A DNA stretch of 61,067 bases from Amphimedon queenslandica (lineage: Eukaryota > Porifera > Demospongiae > Haplosclerida > Niphatidae): assembly GCF_000090795.2 (NCBI RefSeq), contig NW_003546676.1:14970-76036 (forward strand). The letters are read 5' to 3'. Numbering within the stretch: position 1 is the first letter of the stretch; the number at the start of each line of letters is the position of its first letter. The notes under the pieces were generated by a model. It saw nothing but the letters and a program-made list of their open reading frames with translations. It was not told the origin of the DNA and did no database searches. This document shows positions 12,500 through 23,823 of the stretch, piece after piece. The translations under genes and the position numbers were made by a program.

Positions 12500-13736
12500 A
12501 CTTAATCTTCATATCCACCAACGTTATTACAGTACTCTCCAGATATTAGTTGCAGCTGACAATAGTATCTGCAAATTACAGAGCAGCTAAATGTAAAAGT
12601 CACTCTAAGTTGAGAAAGAAGTATGATATCATTTTTATTTAATTTTATTTACCTATTAGTTCCTATAAGCACTGGTACTCTGTGCACTGCTTACTAGCAA
12701 GCAGAAGATGTGGCACAAATAATAGAGCAATATTCAGCGGTACTATACTAGAGAAGACTGGTAGTGGTAGTGAGACTATAGTAGGGTCACACTGACTTTG
12801 ATCAGCTTATTATTCCAGTTGTTGTCATATGAAAGTAGCTGTTAATTGTCACATAAGTGTTTGTTTATAATAGCTTACCCACAATGAATATAATTATGAG
12901 ACGGATTTTATTATAAATTATTATTATTTTTTAAAATACAGTAAAGTCAAGTAATATAATTAGTCAGGTGTATTCATAATTGTCATTACCAACCACAGCA
13001 TCATTTGGAGAGGTAGGATTGAAGTGACGCCTTCACTACAGGCTTTATACGATCGGACTCATCACTGAAGTAACTCTAACATTAGAAAGAAATTCAGGTG
13101 CACAAAATGGTTCCCTTCCATCAAGACAGTTATTTTTACTAAGCAGAAGGTCCCAAATTCATCTCTGAATGTAACTTTAGTCAGGCCCATTTCTCCTGTG
13201 ATCCGTTGTTACTTTTCCTCATGGTTATGAATAATAATAAGTTCCATAGTATAAATTTTTTGTTTTTTTTCAAGGTACGTACAAAATCCTAGGCTTCAAC
13301 AAAGTCAACTAAAAGATATGGTTCATTGTAGCTGCTTGTTAATTTATATCGTTCTTTTCATTTCTATTTGTATATGTGGCCAAAAAGAGTCCAATAAGTC
13401 AGCTATACTCATCTTTTCATGCCTTTTTAGTTATATCTCACCCCATGCCTTCTTTCCTGCTAATATCTCTTGTTCTTGGTGGTCCATGTCGTGTACCGTT
13501 GGTCGCTATTTTGTTTTATACACCTACGTGTTCACCACGAGTGGGCGATATTTGTCAAGTGCTCTTTAAGTGCCCAAGTGCTTTGATTTTTCCCCCTTTT
13601 CTACAACTGCGCTCTAGTTGAATCATGTATCAAAATACCGGCTCTTCAGAGAAAAATACAACAGCAAAAAACCGCTGTCTTTAGCATGTAAAATAAGAAA
13701 GTTATTCAAAATCTAAGTTGACAAAGTCAGTGTGAT
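12500..13736. other. No gene recognised
   Basis: Plus-strand frames at 13318-13621 overlap in two registers and show no motif. A dispersed repeat begins just downstream. Confidence 0.4.
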
Positions 13737-14210
13737 CCTAGTATAGTCACTATGGCAAATCTGCGCATGCGCAATATTGTTTTAAAATGGAAACTGAAAA
13801 CCAGGTGTGTCATATCACGTCCAATAAATACTTTTGTTTTGCACAAGACGTAAAATGAGACTAAAAACTAAGTCTGTGGTCCTTGACCAAAGCCTGAAGA
13901 AATGGTGTGAAGGCCATTCAGAGCAGTTTTTTGGCCTAAAAGATTAGAGGGGCCATGGAAGATGACAGAAGCAAGAAAAGTCCGAAGACTTTTGCAGAAA
14001 TTTCAATTTGGGCCTATTATCCAGAATCGCTCCAGCTGTATTATAAACCATTTTAATGGTAACAAAAGAATCGCTCAGTGAAGGAGAGCACATCCAAGCC
14101 GTTTACAAGGCTGTTCAAGAACAGTTAAGGGTTTGAAATATATTAATTTGGTCACCATCTGAAATAATCAACCACAACCCTGTGTATAGGCTACAGCCTA
14201 TATAATATTT
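13737..14210. repeat. Dispersed ~470-bp repeat, copy 1
   Basis: Related to 55315-55770 and 57718-58200. Shared blocks include CCTTGACC(A/G)AAGC, GAATTTGGGCCTA-type text, GAGAATCGCTCAGT-type text and ATAGGCTAC. It starts with TCACTATGGCAAATCTGCGC. GCGCATGCGC near 13764 is a perfect NRF1-type palindrome, a possible promoter relic. No complete ORF. Confidence 0.7.
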
Positions 14211-14493
14211 ATGTGTACAATTTTACAGCCTACTAATAAGAACAACCATACAACGCCATTACACATTGGCCCTGCAACTCCTGCCTTATATGATGCAGTG
14301 GTCCTCTGAATTTAATGTCCATTTACGGGTAATTCATTCTTTACTTGATCATTAGCATGGTAAATATATGTACATGTGTACGTGTACATGCCGTAATTGA
14401 AGTTTTGTATCACATACATGAATGTACATTACTCATGAAGTCTCCATTTCTTTGTCCCTACTTTCCTTATGCCTCTTGTTATATGCATGCATA

Positions 14494-14671
14494 CCGTATA
14501 GTGGGATACTTTGGAGGCAGTTAAGTTTGGTGAATTTGGCGTTCAGATTGCCATTCACCAAAATAAAAATCTTCCATTTTTAAGCCATTATAAGCATGCT
14601 TAATGGCTTGGGGCCACATTTAGCAATTTGCCAAATTTAACTCGATTCCTCCAAAATTTCCCACTACATGG
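14494..14671. mobile_element. TA-flanked MITE (CCGTATAGTGGG ends)
   Basis: The left arm CCGTATAGTGGGATACTTTG and the right arm ending CCCACTACATGG are inverted repeats of about 40 bp flanked by TA. The terminal CCGTATAG equals that of the pogo-like element at 41104-43897. Non-coding. Confidence 0.75.
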
Positions 14672-14814
14672 TAACTTTCTTGACTACAGTGTCATACAAC
14701 ATGATTCATACGAAGAATTATATTACATTTATATTCTTTGCGTACACTATACAACGTACAGATATACACTAGTTGTATAGTTTAGTTTATTTTTACCCAA
14801 TTACACCTATTACA

Positions 14815-15146
14815 CAGAGGCGTATTTTGGGGGGGCTGAGGGGCTTGAGCACCCCCTCAGAGCTAGGCTCAGGAAAAATTACTGAATTCCTGGACTCTTC
14901 CATGACTACCAAGGCTCTTAACAAAGTTATCTAGCCCCCTGATCATGATTTCAGCAGTTTCTAGTGCTTTTAGGAGCAATCAGAAGTACCAGTAACATAG
15001 TAGTATGCTTGAAATGATTTTGGCCCCACCCGTACTTGACAAAAATATAGGAAAAGGCCGTTTTACCACCGTAAAAGTGGGTGTGGGTCAAAATCGCGGC
15101 GCGCACCTTTAGCACCCTCCTTCCCCGATTCCTAGATACGCCCCTG
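14815..15146. mobile_element. hAT-type MITE (CAGRGGCGTAT ends) with 7-bp direct repeat
   Basis: The left CAGAGGCGTATTTTGGGGGG and the right ATTCCTAGATACGCCCCTG are inverted ends of the CAGGGGCGTATC type. TATTACA occurs directly before (14808-14814) and after (15147-15153). Interior non-coding and GC-richer than its surroundings. Confidence 0.85.
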
Positions 15147-15431
15147 TATTACAAATACTTAAAACTTACTGTTGAATGCACATAAATGTACTCAATCTAT
15201 ATTTATGCTTTTTCATTTTACTTCTTTGTTCTCTCACTTAAAGCTGCATGACTGGCAGCTGTGCAATCGTACTATTGGGCATTGACAGAACTTTCAAGAA
15301 AATCATTTTACATAATGTAAACAAACAAATTACATTTCAGCTGAAAGAAACTATTCTTCTTATAAATAGTTTTCAGTTTTACAATGTACTATTGTTACTG
15401 ATTGTACTATAAAAAGAATAAATGAGTCGAT

Positions 15432-15631
15432 AAATAGCTTGATGACAAAACCAAACTCACCAACTGTACATAAGGAATGAGGGTGGAGCAGGCTCGGCCC
15501 AGACTAGTGGAACAGCAGCTCAGACTCAGAGAAGTGCCATTGGAAGGTTTAAGTGGCTGGTCACCTTCACCTTCTTCCTCGCCTCATCACCCTTTCTTAG
15601 ACAGTATATATATGTATATATAGCATTCTTA
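15432..15631 (+). other. Possible exon with a hydrophobic segment
   Basis: A frame reads GGAGSAQTSGTAAQTQRSA, then GRFKWLVTFTFFLASS and ends QYIYVYIAFL before a stop. The second half would be one membrane-spanning segment. Its base composition is GC-richer than the neighbours. There is no ATG in frame after the upstream stop, so it would be an internal or terminal exon. No family recognised; chance is possible. Confidence 0.15.
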
Positions 15632-15639
15632 TAAATGCT

Positions 15640-16317
15640 GACGAAAACTAGAAGAATCGCCAGGACTATTATTATTGAAGTTGCTGCAGTATCTCAGTAG
15701 GCTCAGGCTGCACCTGCTGCCTTATAGATCATCTCATGACTTCTAAATAGAAGGATTAGCGTAAGAACATGTGTAACAGGTTAAAAAATATTCCTGTAAT
15801 TGATTTCACCACCTTGCAAGTACAACTTTGTCATTATTAAGATTAATAGAAGTTCTCTCTAGCTTATAATGCTTCTAGAGAAGTCTTTAGACAGCATCTA
15901 TATGTTCTCTTGCTGTTAGAAAGCTCTTAACTTTGTCCCATGTGTAAGCCACCATTTTTTTTGCCGTGGACACACCCACTCACGTAAAGGAGCATGGGCG
16001 GATGGTTGCCAAGGCTTCTTATTTCTCCAATACAATGTGTATAGAAGAAATGCAAGTGTGGACTTACAAATTAATATATATATAAATAAATATATAAAGA
16101 TAGCGCGACGGTGAAATCAATTATAGGAACGACCTGGGGGCTACACCCCGAGGTTGTTAAGAAGCTAAGTTTTAGAACTATTAATTCAAAAACTTACATT
16201 GTTCTTTCACTAAAGAGTTTGTAGTAAATATAATGTCCCCCGTTGAATAGCGCAGCCATATGCTAACTGCATGATGTGGGGTACAGCCAGCTAATGATAG
16301 CAACTCAAGCTAGTTAG
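15640..16317. other. No gene recognised
   Basis: AT-rich with TA runs near 15609-15622 and 16074-16096. No supported frame. Confidence 0.4.
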
Positions 16318-16402
16318 GACGTGCAGTGACGTAGGCTGCGTAATGAATTTGTTTATTTCAGTGTCAAACTAATTCATTAGGCAGGCTACATCATGCCCTG
16401 CA
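16318..16402. repeat. Imperfect hairpin
   Basis: GTAGGCTGCGTAATGAATT pairs with AATTCATTAGGCAGGCTAC. Outer arms GCAGTGAC / ATCATGCCCTGC pair weakly. Probably a small foldback element. 16403-16983 holds nothing recognisable. Confidence 0.5.
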
Positions 16403-16983
16403 TTCTGCCAGCACGCTGTATCACTTATGAGGTTACTCAGCTCTGAAGCATCCCTCCTTGTACTTTTAATTTTAGGATCTAAATAGATGCGGTTCTCGAA
16501 TTTTAATTAATTTTCCATTACAATTATGATGCCGACATTGCATGTGTGAGTGCTACCATTGTCACACCAGAAATTGCTTACAACTTTCAGCTTCACAATT
16601 ACCTCACTCACAAACTTGCAGGATCAGAAAATCAATGTTTAATGTATCTTATTAAAAGGTTTATGTTTTAAATGACTGAATAAATGAATAATAAAGAAGT
16701 AGATAAATGACAAAATTGATTAAATATGAATAATTCAATTGTCAATACGAGGTTTCATACTTCTTATGAAGTTGTTTCTTTTATATAGGTCAAATTAGTC
16801 TCTGGTAGCTTCATAAGATGTTGTTCCATCTCCAGAGATGCAATTTGACACTTTAATTAATTCCAGATAATGTCAGTACACAGTTTGAGTGTTTTGTTCT
16901 CAACTTAATTAGTTAGAACTATGTCAGCACTAGCTATAGGACTTCTCCCCCTAAGCAGCTGAAACATAGAACAATATGAGCAC

Positions 16984-17052
16984 CTAGTCTCGCCCCGCCC
17001 CTTCGTTAACTATGGAGAATGGGTCTTGAGACACTGCTAGACTAAACTTGTG
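16984..17052. repeat. Left TIR of RecQ/DUF6589 element
   Basis: Pairs with 22427-22495 over about 69 bp. The GC-rich block CGCCCCGCCCCTTC is conserved in both ends. The helicase ATG lies about 40 bp inside. Confidence 0.85.
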
Positions 17053-17094
17053 CCACAATTTATTATGTGACTGTCACATGATCTAAAGAAAAAG

Positions 17095-18480
17095 ATGGTG
17101 AAGAAGAGCAGAGATGAGTACGAGTGCAGAGACAAGAAAACGCTGCAAAAGGAAAGCGTAGAGGCTGCTTTGCTGATTTGTGCCACTTGGCTTAGGTACG
17201 AGACTCTCTTAGAGGAGCAGAAGCGCACCGTTGTTTCCTTTGTTGAACATAATGATGCATTTGTAACTTTTCCAACTGGCTTTGGTAAATCGTTGTTACT
17301 TTTGTCTTCCTCTCCTTTTTGATATACTTTACAATAAAACCTCTTGGTCAGTGGCTCTACTAGTCAGCCCACTAAATGCTCTCATGTCTGATCAAGTACA
17401 ATTATTGAAATCTAAGGGGATATCAGCTGTTTTTTGTGAGTACGGTGACAAGGAAGAACACAAATCTCTAGTATCAGGCGTAACATTTCAAATTGTTTTT
17501 ACTCCTGAAATTCTTTTTGATAAGAACTGGACAGAATTTTTTCGTAGTGCATCATTGCATGACAGATTGGTGGCTTTTATTGTGGATGAAGCTCACTGTG
17601 TAAAGAAATGGTAAGGATATGCCTTGTATGTTGCTACTTTTTAATATCTTTATTTATAGGGGTAAAGATTTTCGGAAAGATTATAGTAAATTGAGTGGTT
17701 TGCATGGATTATTGCCATCTGGTGTTCATTTTGTGGCCCTTACAGCCACTGCATCCAACTTCACTAGAAATGAAGTAATTCGTTCACTTGGGATGACTAA
17801 ACCTGTCATGATTACTAGATCACGGACAAGCCTAATCTGTACTACAGTGTTATGGAACAAACGGAATCCATTGAGGATACTTTCAAGCCTGTAATTGAGG
17901 AGCTACACAAATTGCAACACAATACCAACAAGACAATATTATTTTGCAGAACTTATCAAGACTTTTGTGATTTATGTCTCACTTTTCGTTCTTCCTTAGG
18001 AGTTGAGTGGACCGATCCCATTGGAGCACCTGATTATTTTATTTTCCTGATGGTAGAAATGTTTACAGCTGTTATACACCAAGTTTGAAACAATCCATCC
18101 TAGCATCATTTTCAAATCCTAGTGGGCATATGCGTATCGTTATCGCTACAGTAGCATTTGGAATGGGGATAGACTGTGCACGTGTGAGACAAATAATTTA
18201 TTGGGTTTCTCCATCTGATGTCAACTGCTACATTCAAGAAACAGGCAGAGCGGTAGAGATGGTGATAGAGCCTTTCCTGATCTTTATTATTTGAAACGCG
18301 ACATTGGCGTTATGTTTATATAAGACAGTTTGAAAAACTATTGTACAAATTGATCTACGTGTCGTCAAGAGTCACTTTTTAAATCATTTCAATCATATTC
18401 ACAATCACAAAAACCCATTGGTTGTTTATGTTGTTATTTGTGTGCAATTGTGTGTGAATGTAGTGTTTGTAAATTTTAAA
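17095..18480 (+). pseudogene. RecQ-family ATP-dependent DNA helicase (broken)
   Basis: An SF2 3-prime to 5-prime DNA helicase fold. In order it shows Walker A TGFGKS (17274-17291), a VSPLNALMSDQV block, the DEAH-box VDEAHC (17582-17599), LTATA (about 17739-17753), IVIATVAFGMGID and YIQETGRA followed, one frame over, by GRDGDRA (motifs V-VI). A Cys-rich patch (CLCCYLCAIVCECSVC) near 18420-18465 fits the RecQ zinc region. A 49-bp GT-AG intron (17611-17659) falls after the DEAH box. Frameshifts near 17300 and 18250 and others near 17820-18060 make it non-functional. The start is the first ATG inside the left TIR. It converges with the DUF6589-like gene. Similar RecQ copies are a known mobile expansion in sponges and corals. 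Confidence 0.85.
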
Positions 18481-21085
18481 TTAAATTCAGATTTCATCAT
18501 TGTACTTATGATGAACATTAGATCAACTTTATTTGAAAATAGAAATAATTTACTTAAATTGTGTTATCTTAGTAAATAACTTTGCTAGCCATGGTTCCAG
18601 CTCATTCTCAACAACAGTGCCTGCAGTGTTACCCTAAAAGCGTGGAAAACTCTTGTGTTCTTTTGTCAACTGTTTCAAAAATACCAACTTTATTTAGCTC
18701 CTCTAAGACTTTTTTCAAGTCCTTACTAAGAGACGGCTTTGTTTCATACCCCGGATTTTGTTTCAGTCCAGTTTTACGGTCGAAATTGTATTTGACACGT
18801 TCCAACTTGCCAAGAGACTTACCAAGTCTATCAATAGTATTTTGACTGACATTTGGATGAGAGGTGGCCATTGGCTGATTTGCGATACTTGTTCAAATGA
18901 ATCCTAAATCCGTCTCCCTTTTTAATTGAATGAATGAATTCTAAGTAAAAGATACCCAGATTCAGCAACTCTTTTCCATATGCTAGAACACAGCCTTTCT
19001 CCTTTACATCTTTTCCAATTGTTAGGTCATAGGTATATTTAGCTACAATAGATCTAATAGAAGAAATTACTATATTTAGCCTATGATTACGGTCATGAGA
19101 TAGAAATTGCTCTTAAAAAATAGGAGATTCGGGCACACCATCGAGTGAATCGAGCTAAAACTCTTTCATGACTATACTCAGTATGTGAGCCTACAAAATT
19201 AGCAGAAGGAACTCCTCACATGCAGTTGGATTACTTTTAATCTCACTAGTTACAGTCCGCCGCATTAGGAAATTTCTTAGCTGATAAAGAGTACCAGTGT
19301 CTGATCCTGATGATGTTTTATATGACACTTTCCATATGGCCTACAATAATTTTTTTATGTCCATTATGTATTGTAATTTTCAGAAATACTGTTATACCTT
19401 CAACAATATAACCTTTGCATGCCAGTTTTCTTGTACTGGAATTATTCCTTCTAGCCTTTCCATGCCTCTTAATTCATTACTAATTTCCTTTTTTCCTCCC
19501 GTGGCTCTTTCAACTGTTAACTGGTCTCCACCAAAATGTATGTGATGGAACTCATCAATGTGCACCTAAAGATGCATGTACAGAAATCATTTGAATAGTT
19601 ATAAATCATAAACTAACTTTGAAATGTTCATTTGTCAATGGATTGAGCAGTTGGTCTTCTGTGGTATGTGATGAAACGTATTACTGTAGATGTGTCATTA
19701 TAAGCAGTTATCCAGCAGACTGCTACGATCACTTTCAGTAGGCAGAATAGATTTGGAGAAGGATGTACATGTAGTACTGGCATCGCAAAGAGAGGGATTG
19801 TCAGCAAGATGTGATGTGTTGCATGGATCTAAGACGGCAAAAGAATGAAAGTAATGTAGTGAAGATGAATGCCTTTCCATGGTTTCATTGCCCGGTTTGA
19901 CATATTTATTTAAATTGTCTCCAACAAGTTCGAAATAGCGGTGACATGGCTTAGGAGTATTACGTTCCATGTTCTCTTCTGAGGTACATGGTGTCTGAAG
20001 ATGATTTTTAAGGGTAGCTTGGTGGGGATATAGTAAAAGAGGAAGCATGAGCATCAGAAGCAGTTAAAGAGGAGTTATCAGAACAATGAGATGGAGACAG
20101 TAGTACAGGTTGGCCTTCAAAATCAATAGGTAGGTCTGCAGTGATGGTAATATTGGATGTCTGTGGCTCTTCAGAGTAACACGAAACAATATTCAGAGAA
20201 TTGTTAGTTGTGCTTAATACTGGTGACAGTGGCACAGATGTGCTTTCGAAAGGTTGTTGAGAGAGGGATGGTCGTGAGGTGTCATCAACATTCATAGAGG
20301 TGATGGAGATATTAGATGCATGTGCATGTACCTCAGTATCCTCAGGCACTGCTTCATCATTGCTGGCATTATTAGTGTCAGAATTTTTCACTACACTATG
20401 TCATGTACATTCATGTTGATTAGTCATAAATGTAGGACAGTCTAATTCATTTACCTCTGAGGCCATAGGTAATCTGATACTATGCTATGCCATTCCTTTA
20501 CAGGACCATCAAAATTATTACACATTCCATCTATTAACCAAATAGTGCTTTTGTGAGACACAAATTCCATTCTTGTGTAATCGTTGAAACAACAAGATGA
20601 GACAATAACATAACAAATGGTCGAAACACTTAACAGTTCAACCATCCAGCAGAAACCTGCTTAGGGGCATGACTGCTAAAAAGCAATACTGAAATTAAAC
20701 GTTTTACTAAACGTGCTCTCTCGCTATGAGTCTTTACAATTATAGAAGTGCACATATCTATAGCTATCTCTTTCTCTAATCCAGATTTATTCAGTGCTTC
20801 GTCAAGGATAGCAAAAAGGAGTGGAGCGGTATTCCTTACACGTGACCTAACTCTAGCCCAATGAAATTGCTCAATTTCACTTATTCATTCATCATGAAAG
20901 GATGAATTCCGTTTACATAATAGTCTAAGATCCTTTTGTATCAACTGACCAACTTTCCTGATTGTCATTGCCTTCATTCTTTTATCTTTCAGTACTTCAT
21001 TAACGATAGCTGTTCTACTCTTTCTTCCAAAAGATTGGCCAACACCTCTCAGAGAAGGCAGTAAACAAGAAAATCGACGCTTGCC

Positions 21086-21785
21086 TTAAAGGGTAACTGA
21101 AATGGTTTATGGAGGTATTTATTTTATTGGCTCAATATGATTGCCTTAACTTTTTAATGAAGTGTGACAACTCCCATTGTTCAAAAAAAATTATTCACTG
21201 AAATATGAGCTTTCAAAAATGCCATTTTTGCTTCCTGCCATTTTACTTCCTGTCGGTGGGTGTGGCTCAACGTGACGTCATTTGGGGCAGACTGGTGATT
21301 AATCCATTCCTTTATAGGGGGAAATAATCCTGTATTCTTATGCCTAGTAAAGTAATAGCACTAATTTAAAGACTGGGATCATTAGCTCTCATTATTCTAA
21401 GCATACAACTACAAGAAAAAGACTCAAAATACAAAACAAGAAGATTCACCAAAGTGTGGTATTATGACTTGTTCTTGCAGTTGCATGCTTAGAATAATGA
21501 GAGCTAATGATCCAAGTCTTTAAATTAGTGCNNNNNNNNNNGGATTATTTCCCCCTATAAAGGAATGGATTAATCACCAGTCTGCCCCAAATGACGTCAC
21601 GTTTAGCCACACCCACCGACAGGAAGTAAAATGGCAGGAAGCAAAAAGGGCATTTTTGAAAGCTCATATCTCAGTGAATCATTTTTTTGAACAATGGGAG
21701 TTGTCATTCTTCATTAAAAAGTTCAGGCAATCATATTAAGCCAGTAAAATAAATACCTCAAAAAACCATTTCAGTTACCCTTTAA
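21086..21785. mobile_element. T2/Kolobok-like MITE with long TIRs
   Basis: Begins TTAAAGGGTAACTGAAATGG and ends in the complement (CAGTTACCCTTTAA). The inverted arms are roughly 290-350 bp, forming a huge hairpin. TTAA at both ends plus the TTAAAGGRR start matches the T2/Kolobok MITE signature known from Xenopus. It is inserted in the DUF6589-like gene. A second copy starts at 60779. Confidence 0.85.
21532..21541. other. Assembly gap (10 N)
   Basis: Ten Ns near the middle of the long hairpin. The placeholder length is unlikely to be the real gap size. Confidence 0.99.
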
Positions 21786-22426
21786 TGAATAGTCAATACC
21801 TTCAGAAATAAATGCATGCATATAATTTTGTATATCTGTGATCTAACTTACTCCTACAGTCTTGGTACTTCGTTTTTAGGTGTGTATTGCAACTGCTTAT
21901 GTGCAATGCGAGCAGGAGATGCAGTGGTACTCCTACTAGGAGTGCCATGACTAGTAACAAAAATATGAGTGGTATTATCTGCAATGCCATCACCAGTAAT
22001 TGATCCGAATCCATTTTTAACCACAAGATCTCCAAAAATGTCAATAATTTTCCTTTCAGTGGAAAAATAATCTTTCTTCAATGTCACATATTTAGCCAGC
22101 AATCGTGAACACTTTCCTCTGCAGACAACTCCATTTATCCATTTTTTCTAGGTCTTCAAGGCCACTGTGAGATAGGGCATATTTGGTCTCCAAAGTAGTC
22201 ATTATTTCATTCTTTCGTCTTACTTTTCTTTTACTAGGAAGGACAACACTTCCACAACAGAGGCAGTCCATTATGACTTCTCATGACAGAAAGTAGCCTG
22301 ACAGAAGGGAGACTGAAATACAGCAAGAAGCACGCCTGTACACGTCAGTAAAACACTGCCTGGCAACCTTCACATGATTATCACACGCTGAAAACACGTG
22401 GGCATTGTGATGTCATTTTTTTGCAT

Positions 22427-22495
22427 CACAAGTTAAGACTAGCAGTGTCTCCAGGCCCTTCCTCCTTAGGTAGTGAAGGGGCGGGGCAAGACTAG
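22427..22495. repeat. Right TIR of RecQ/DUF6589 element
   Basis: Inverted copy of 16984-17052. The minus-strand ATG of the DUF6589-like gene lies about 155 bp inside. Confidence 0.85.
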
Positions 22496-22705
22496 ATAAA
22501 CACCTTGATACATCACCCTCAGAATAAGGTAATTTGCCATTACAATTGAGACATGGTAAATACAAGTTATATTTCAGAAGGCTTAGTCTCACATATCAAT
22601 TGTGTTTTGCCTATTTTTCTAAATTTCAGAAAGTTTACTGTAACTTGTTCCACCTATGGTTGGGGCTCTTACTTCCTATATAATCCCTGACCCGGTAAGA
22701 TCACG

Positions 22706-23643
22706 TTGGCCTTTTTTCTAACTCCAAAGAAAACGAACTTCACAACTTACAGTTATATGATGGCTACATCTGAAGATACTTCCAACAGCCAGAGTGCTGG
22801 TGCTGACAAAATTATAGCGCAACTTGAGAAGATAGAATCTTCCCTCAGTGAGGAGTTACAGAGTACCTGCAAGAGGGTAAAACGCCTGGAAGAGTAGGCA
22901 CCACATTCATCCAAGAGAAGGGCGACAGAGTCGTCCTCATCTCATTGGGCGGACAGGAGCAGGACAGGCTTAGCAAGCTTGAAGGACTTCTCCTGACCTG
23001 TGTCAGATGACGAGGAGGAACAGGGAGATTCGTCAGAGACGGGGAACCTCAATCCGGTCCCTATCCAGCTTGCAGACAAGAACATCCAGCTGGTCACCTC
23101 GTCCTTTAGGGAAGTGCTATTCTCCGTAAGAGGCTTAGAAGTGCCTTCCCTTGTCATAGCCTTCAGGACATGTCGTATCCTAAGCTTGACTCAATTTTCA
23201 AAGTGGCATCCATTTGGAAGGAGACAAAGACGTTAAATGCCCAATTAGCATGTGTCCAGGCACTAATTTACGACCTGGCTGGACCTTTGATTCATCTGCT
23301 TCACTCCTTTGATGACAGAGAGATATCCAATAAGGAGACGTAATTGGCTGTCTCCAATGCAATCCGCCTGTTGGGGAATGCCTCTGCCGGAATGTCAATG
23401 CTCAGAAGAAGAAAGATCTTCCAGTCAGCTGCCCCAAACCTCTTCGGTTCGGGATTTGAGGTCAAGATGACAGAGAGAGCAGAGTGTCTAAAACTCCTAA
23501 CCACCTCAAGGACCTCTACTTTGTCCCAAAATAAAAGGTTTTTTCAAAGAGGCTGTCCCACTGCTTCTCCAAAACGTGACGGCCAGTCCAGCCGAGGGAG
23601 ACCCTTGCGAAAGAGGGAATCAAAGCCCTTAGCCAGGAAATAG
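22706..23643 (+). pseudogene. DIRS gag-like region (broken)
   Basis: It starts near MATSEDTSNSQSAG with a short predicted coiled coil (QLEKIESSLSEELQ). Acidic DEEEQGDSS follows, then VSNAIRLLGNASAGMSMLRR and a basic Arg/Ser C-terminus. Position upstream of the RT and composition fit a DIRS gag. Frame changes near 22900, 23140 and 23340 and internal stops break it. No zinc knuckle is seen. Confidence 0.6.
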
Positions 23644-23823
23644 TCTCAATGAACCATTGTGTGGAAGAGAGACTCTCAATCATGCACAAATGTATTTTTA
23701 TTAAGAAATCCATTATTAAATACATTGGTTCAAATAGGGGTATCTCCACTGGAAGTGGACAAAACGCTAATGGCAGGGAGACTTCCTCTTGGGGACAACT
23801 GGTGAAAAATATCTCAGGACATA

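Larger units (their letters stand above)
18590..22271 (-). pseudogene. DUF6589-like transposon protein (broken)
   Basis: Reading from 22271 on the minus strand, the start is MDCLCCGSVVLPSKRK (paired Cys), then CRGKCSRLLAKYVTLKK after a frameshift. A Ser/Thr-rich linker follows (20391-20008). Then come RYFELVGDNLNKYVKP with LHYFHSFAVLD (about 19930-19840), HFGGDQLTVERATGG with ERLEGIIPV and ENWHAK (19550-19420), and a C-terminal NTIDRLGKSLGKLERV (about 18845). The GDN / GGDQLT / RLEG..P..W motifs match DUF6589 as I remember it, a large protein family of transposon-like genes in fungi, cnidarians and sponges; its catalysis is not established here. The MITE at 21086-21785 and several stops break it. 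Confidence 0.6.
16984..22495. mobile_element. 5.5 kb TIR transposon with RecQ helicase and DUF6589-like gene
   Basis: The ends are ~69-bp inverted repeats (16984-17052 and 22427-22495). They begin CTAGTCTYGCCCCGCCCCTT and end near ACACTGCTAGWCTWAACTTGTG-type text. Flanks ATGAGCAC and ATAAACAC (16976-16983, 22496-22503) could be an 8-bp target duplication (9 with the next C), differing by two transitions. Two genes face each other: RecQ (+) and a DUF6589-like protein (-), filling the element end to end. Both are broken. A helicase plus a transposase-like gene recalls helicase-bearing Academ (AcademH) elements, but the assignment is an inference. A T2-like MITE is nested at 21086-21785. Confidence 0.8.

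Noticed and set aside
13318..13621. Possible membrane protein
   Set aside because: Two overlapping hydrophobic frames in AT-rich DNA without start context, splice sites or recognisable motif.
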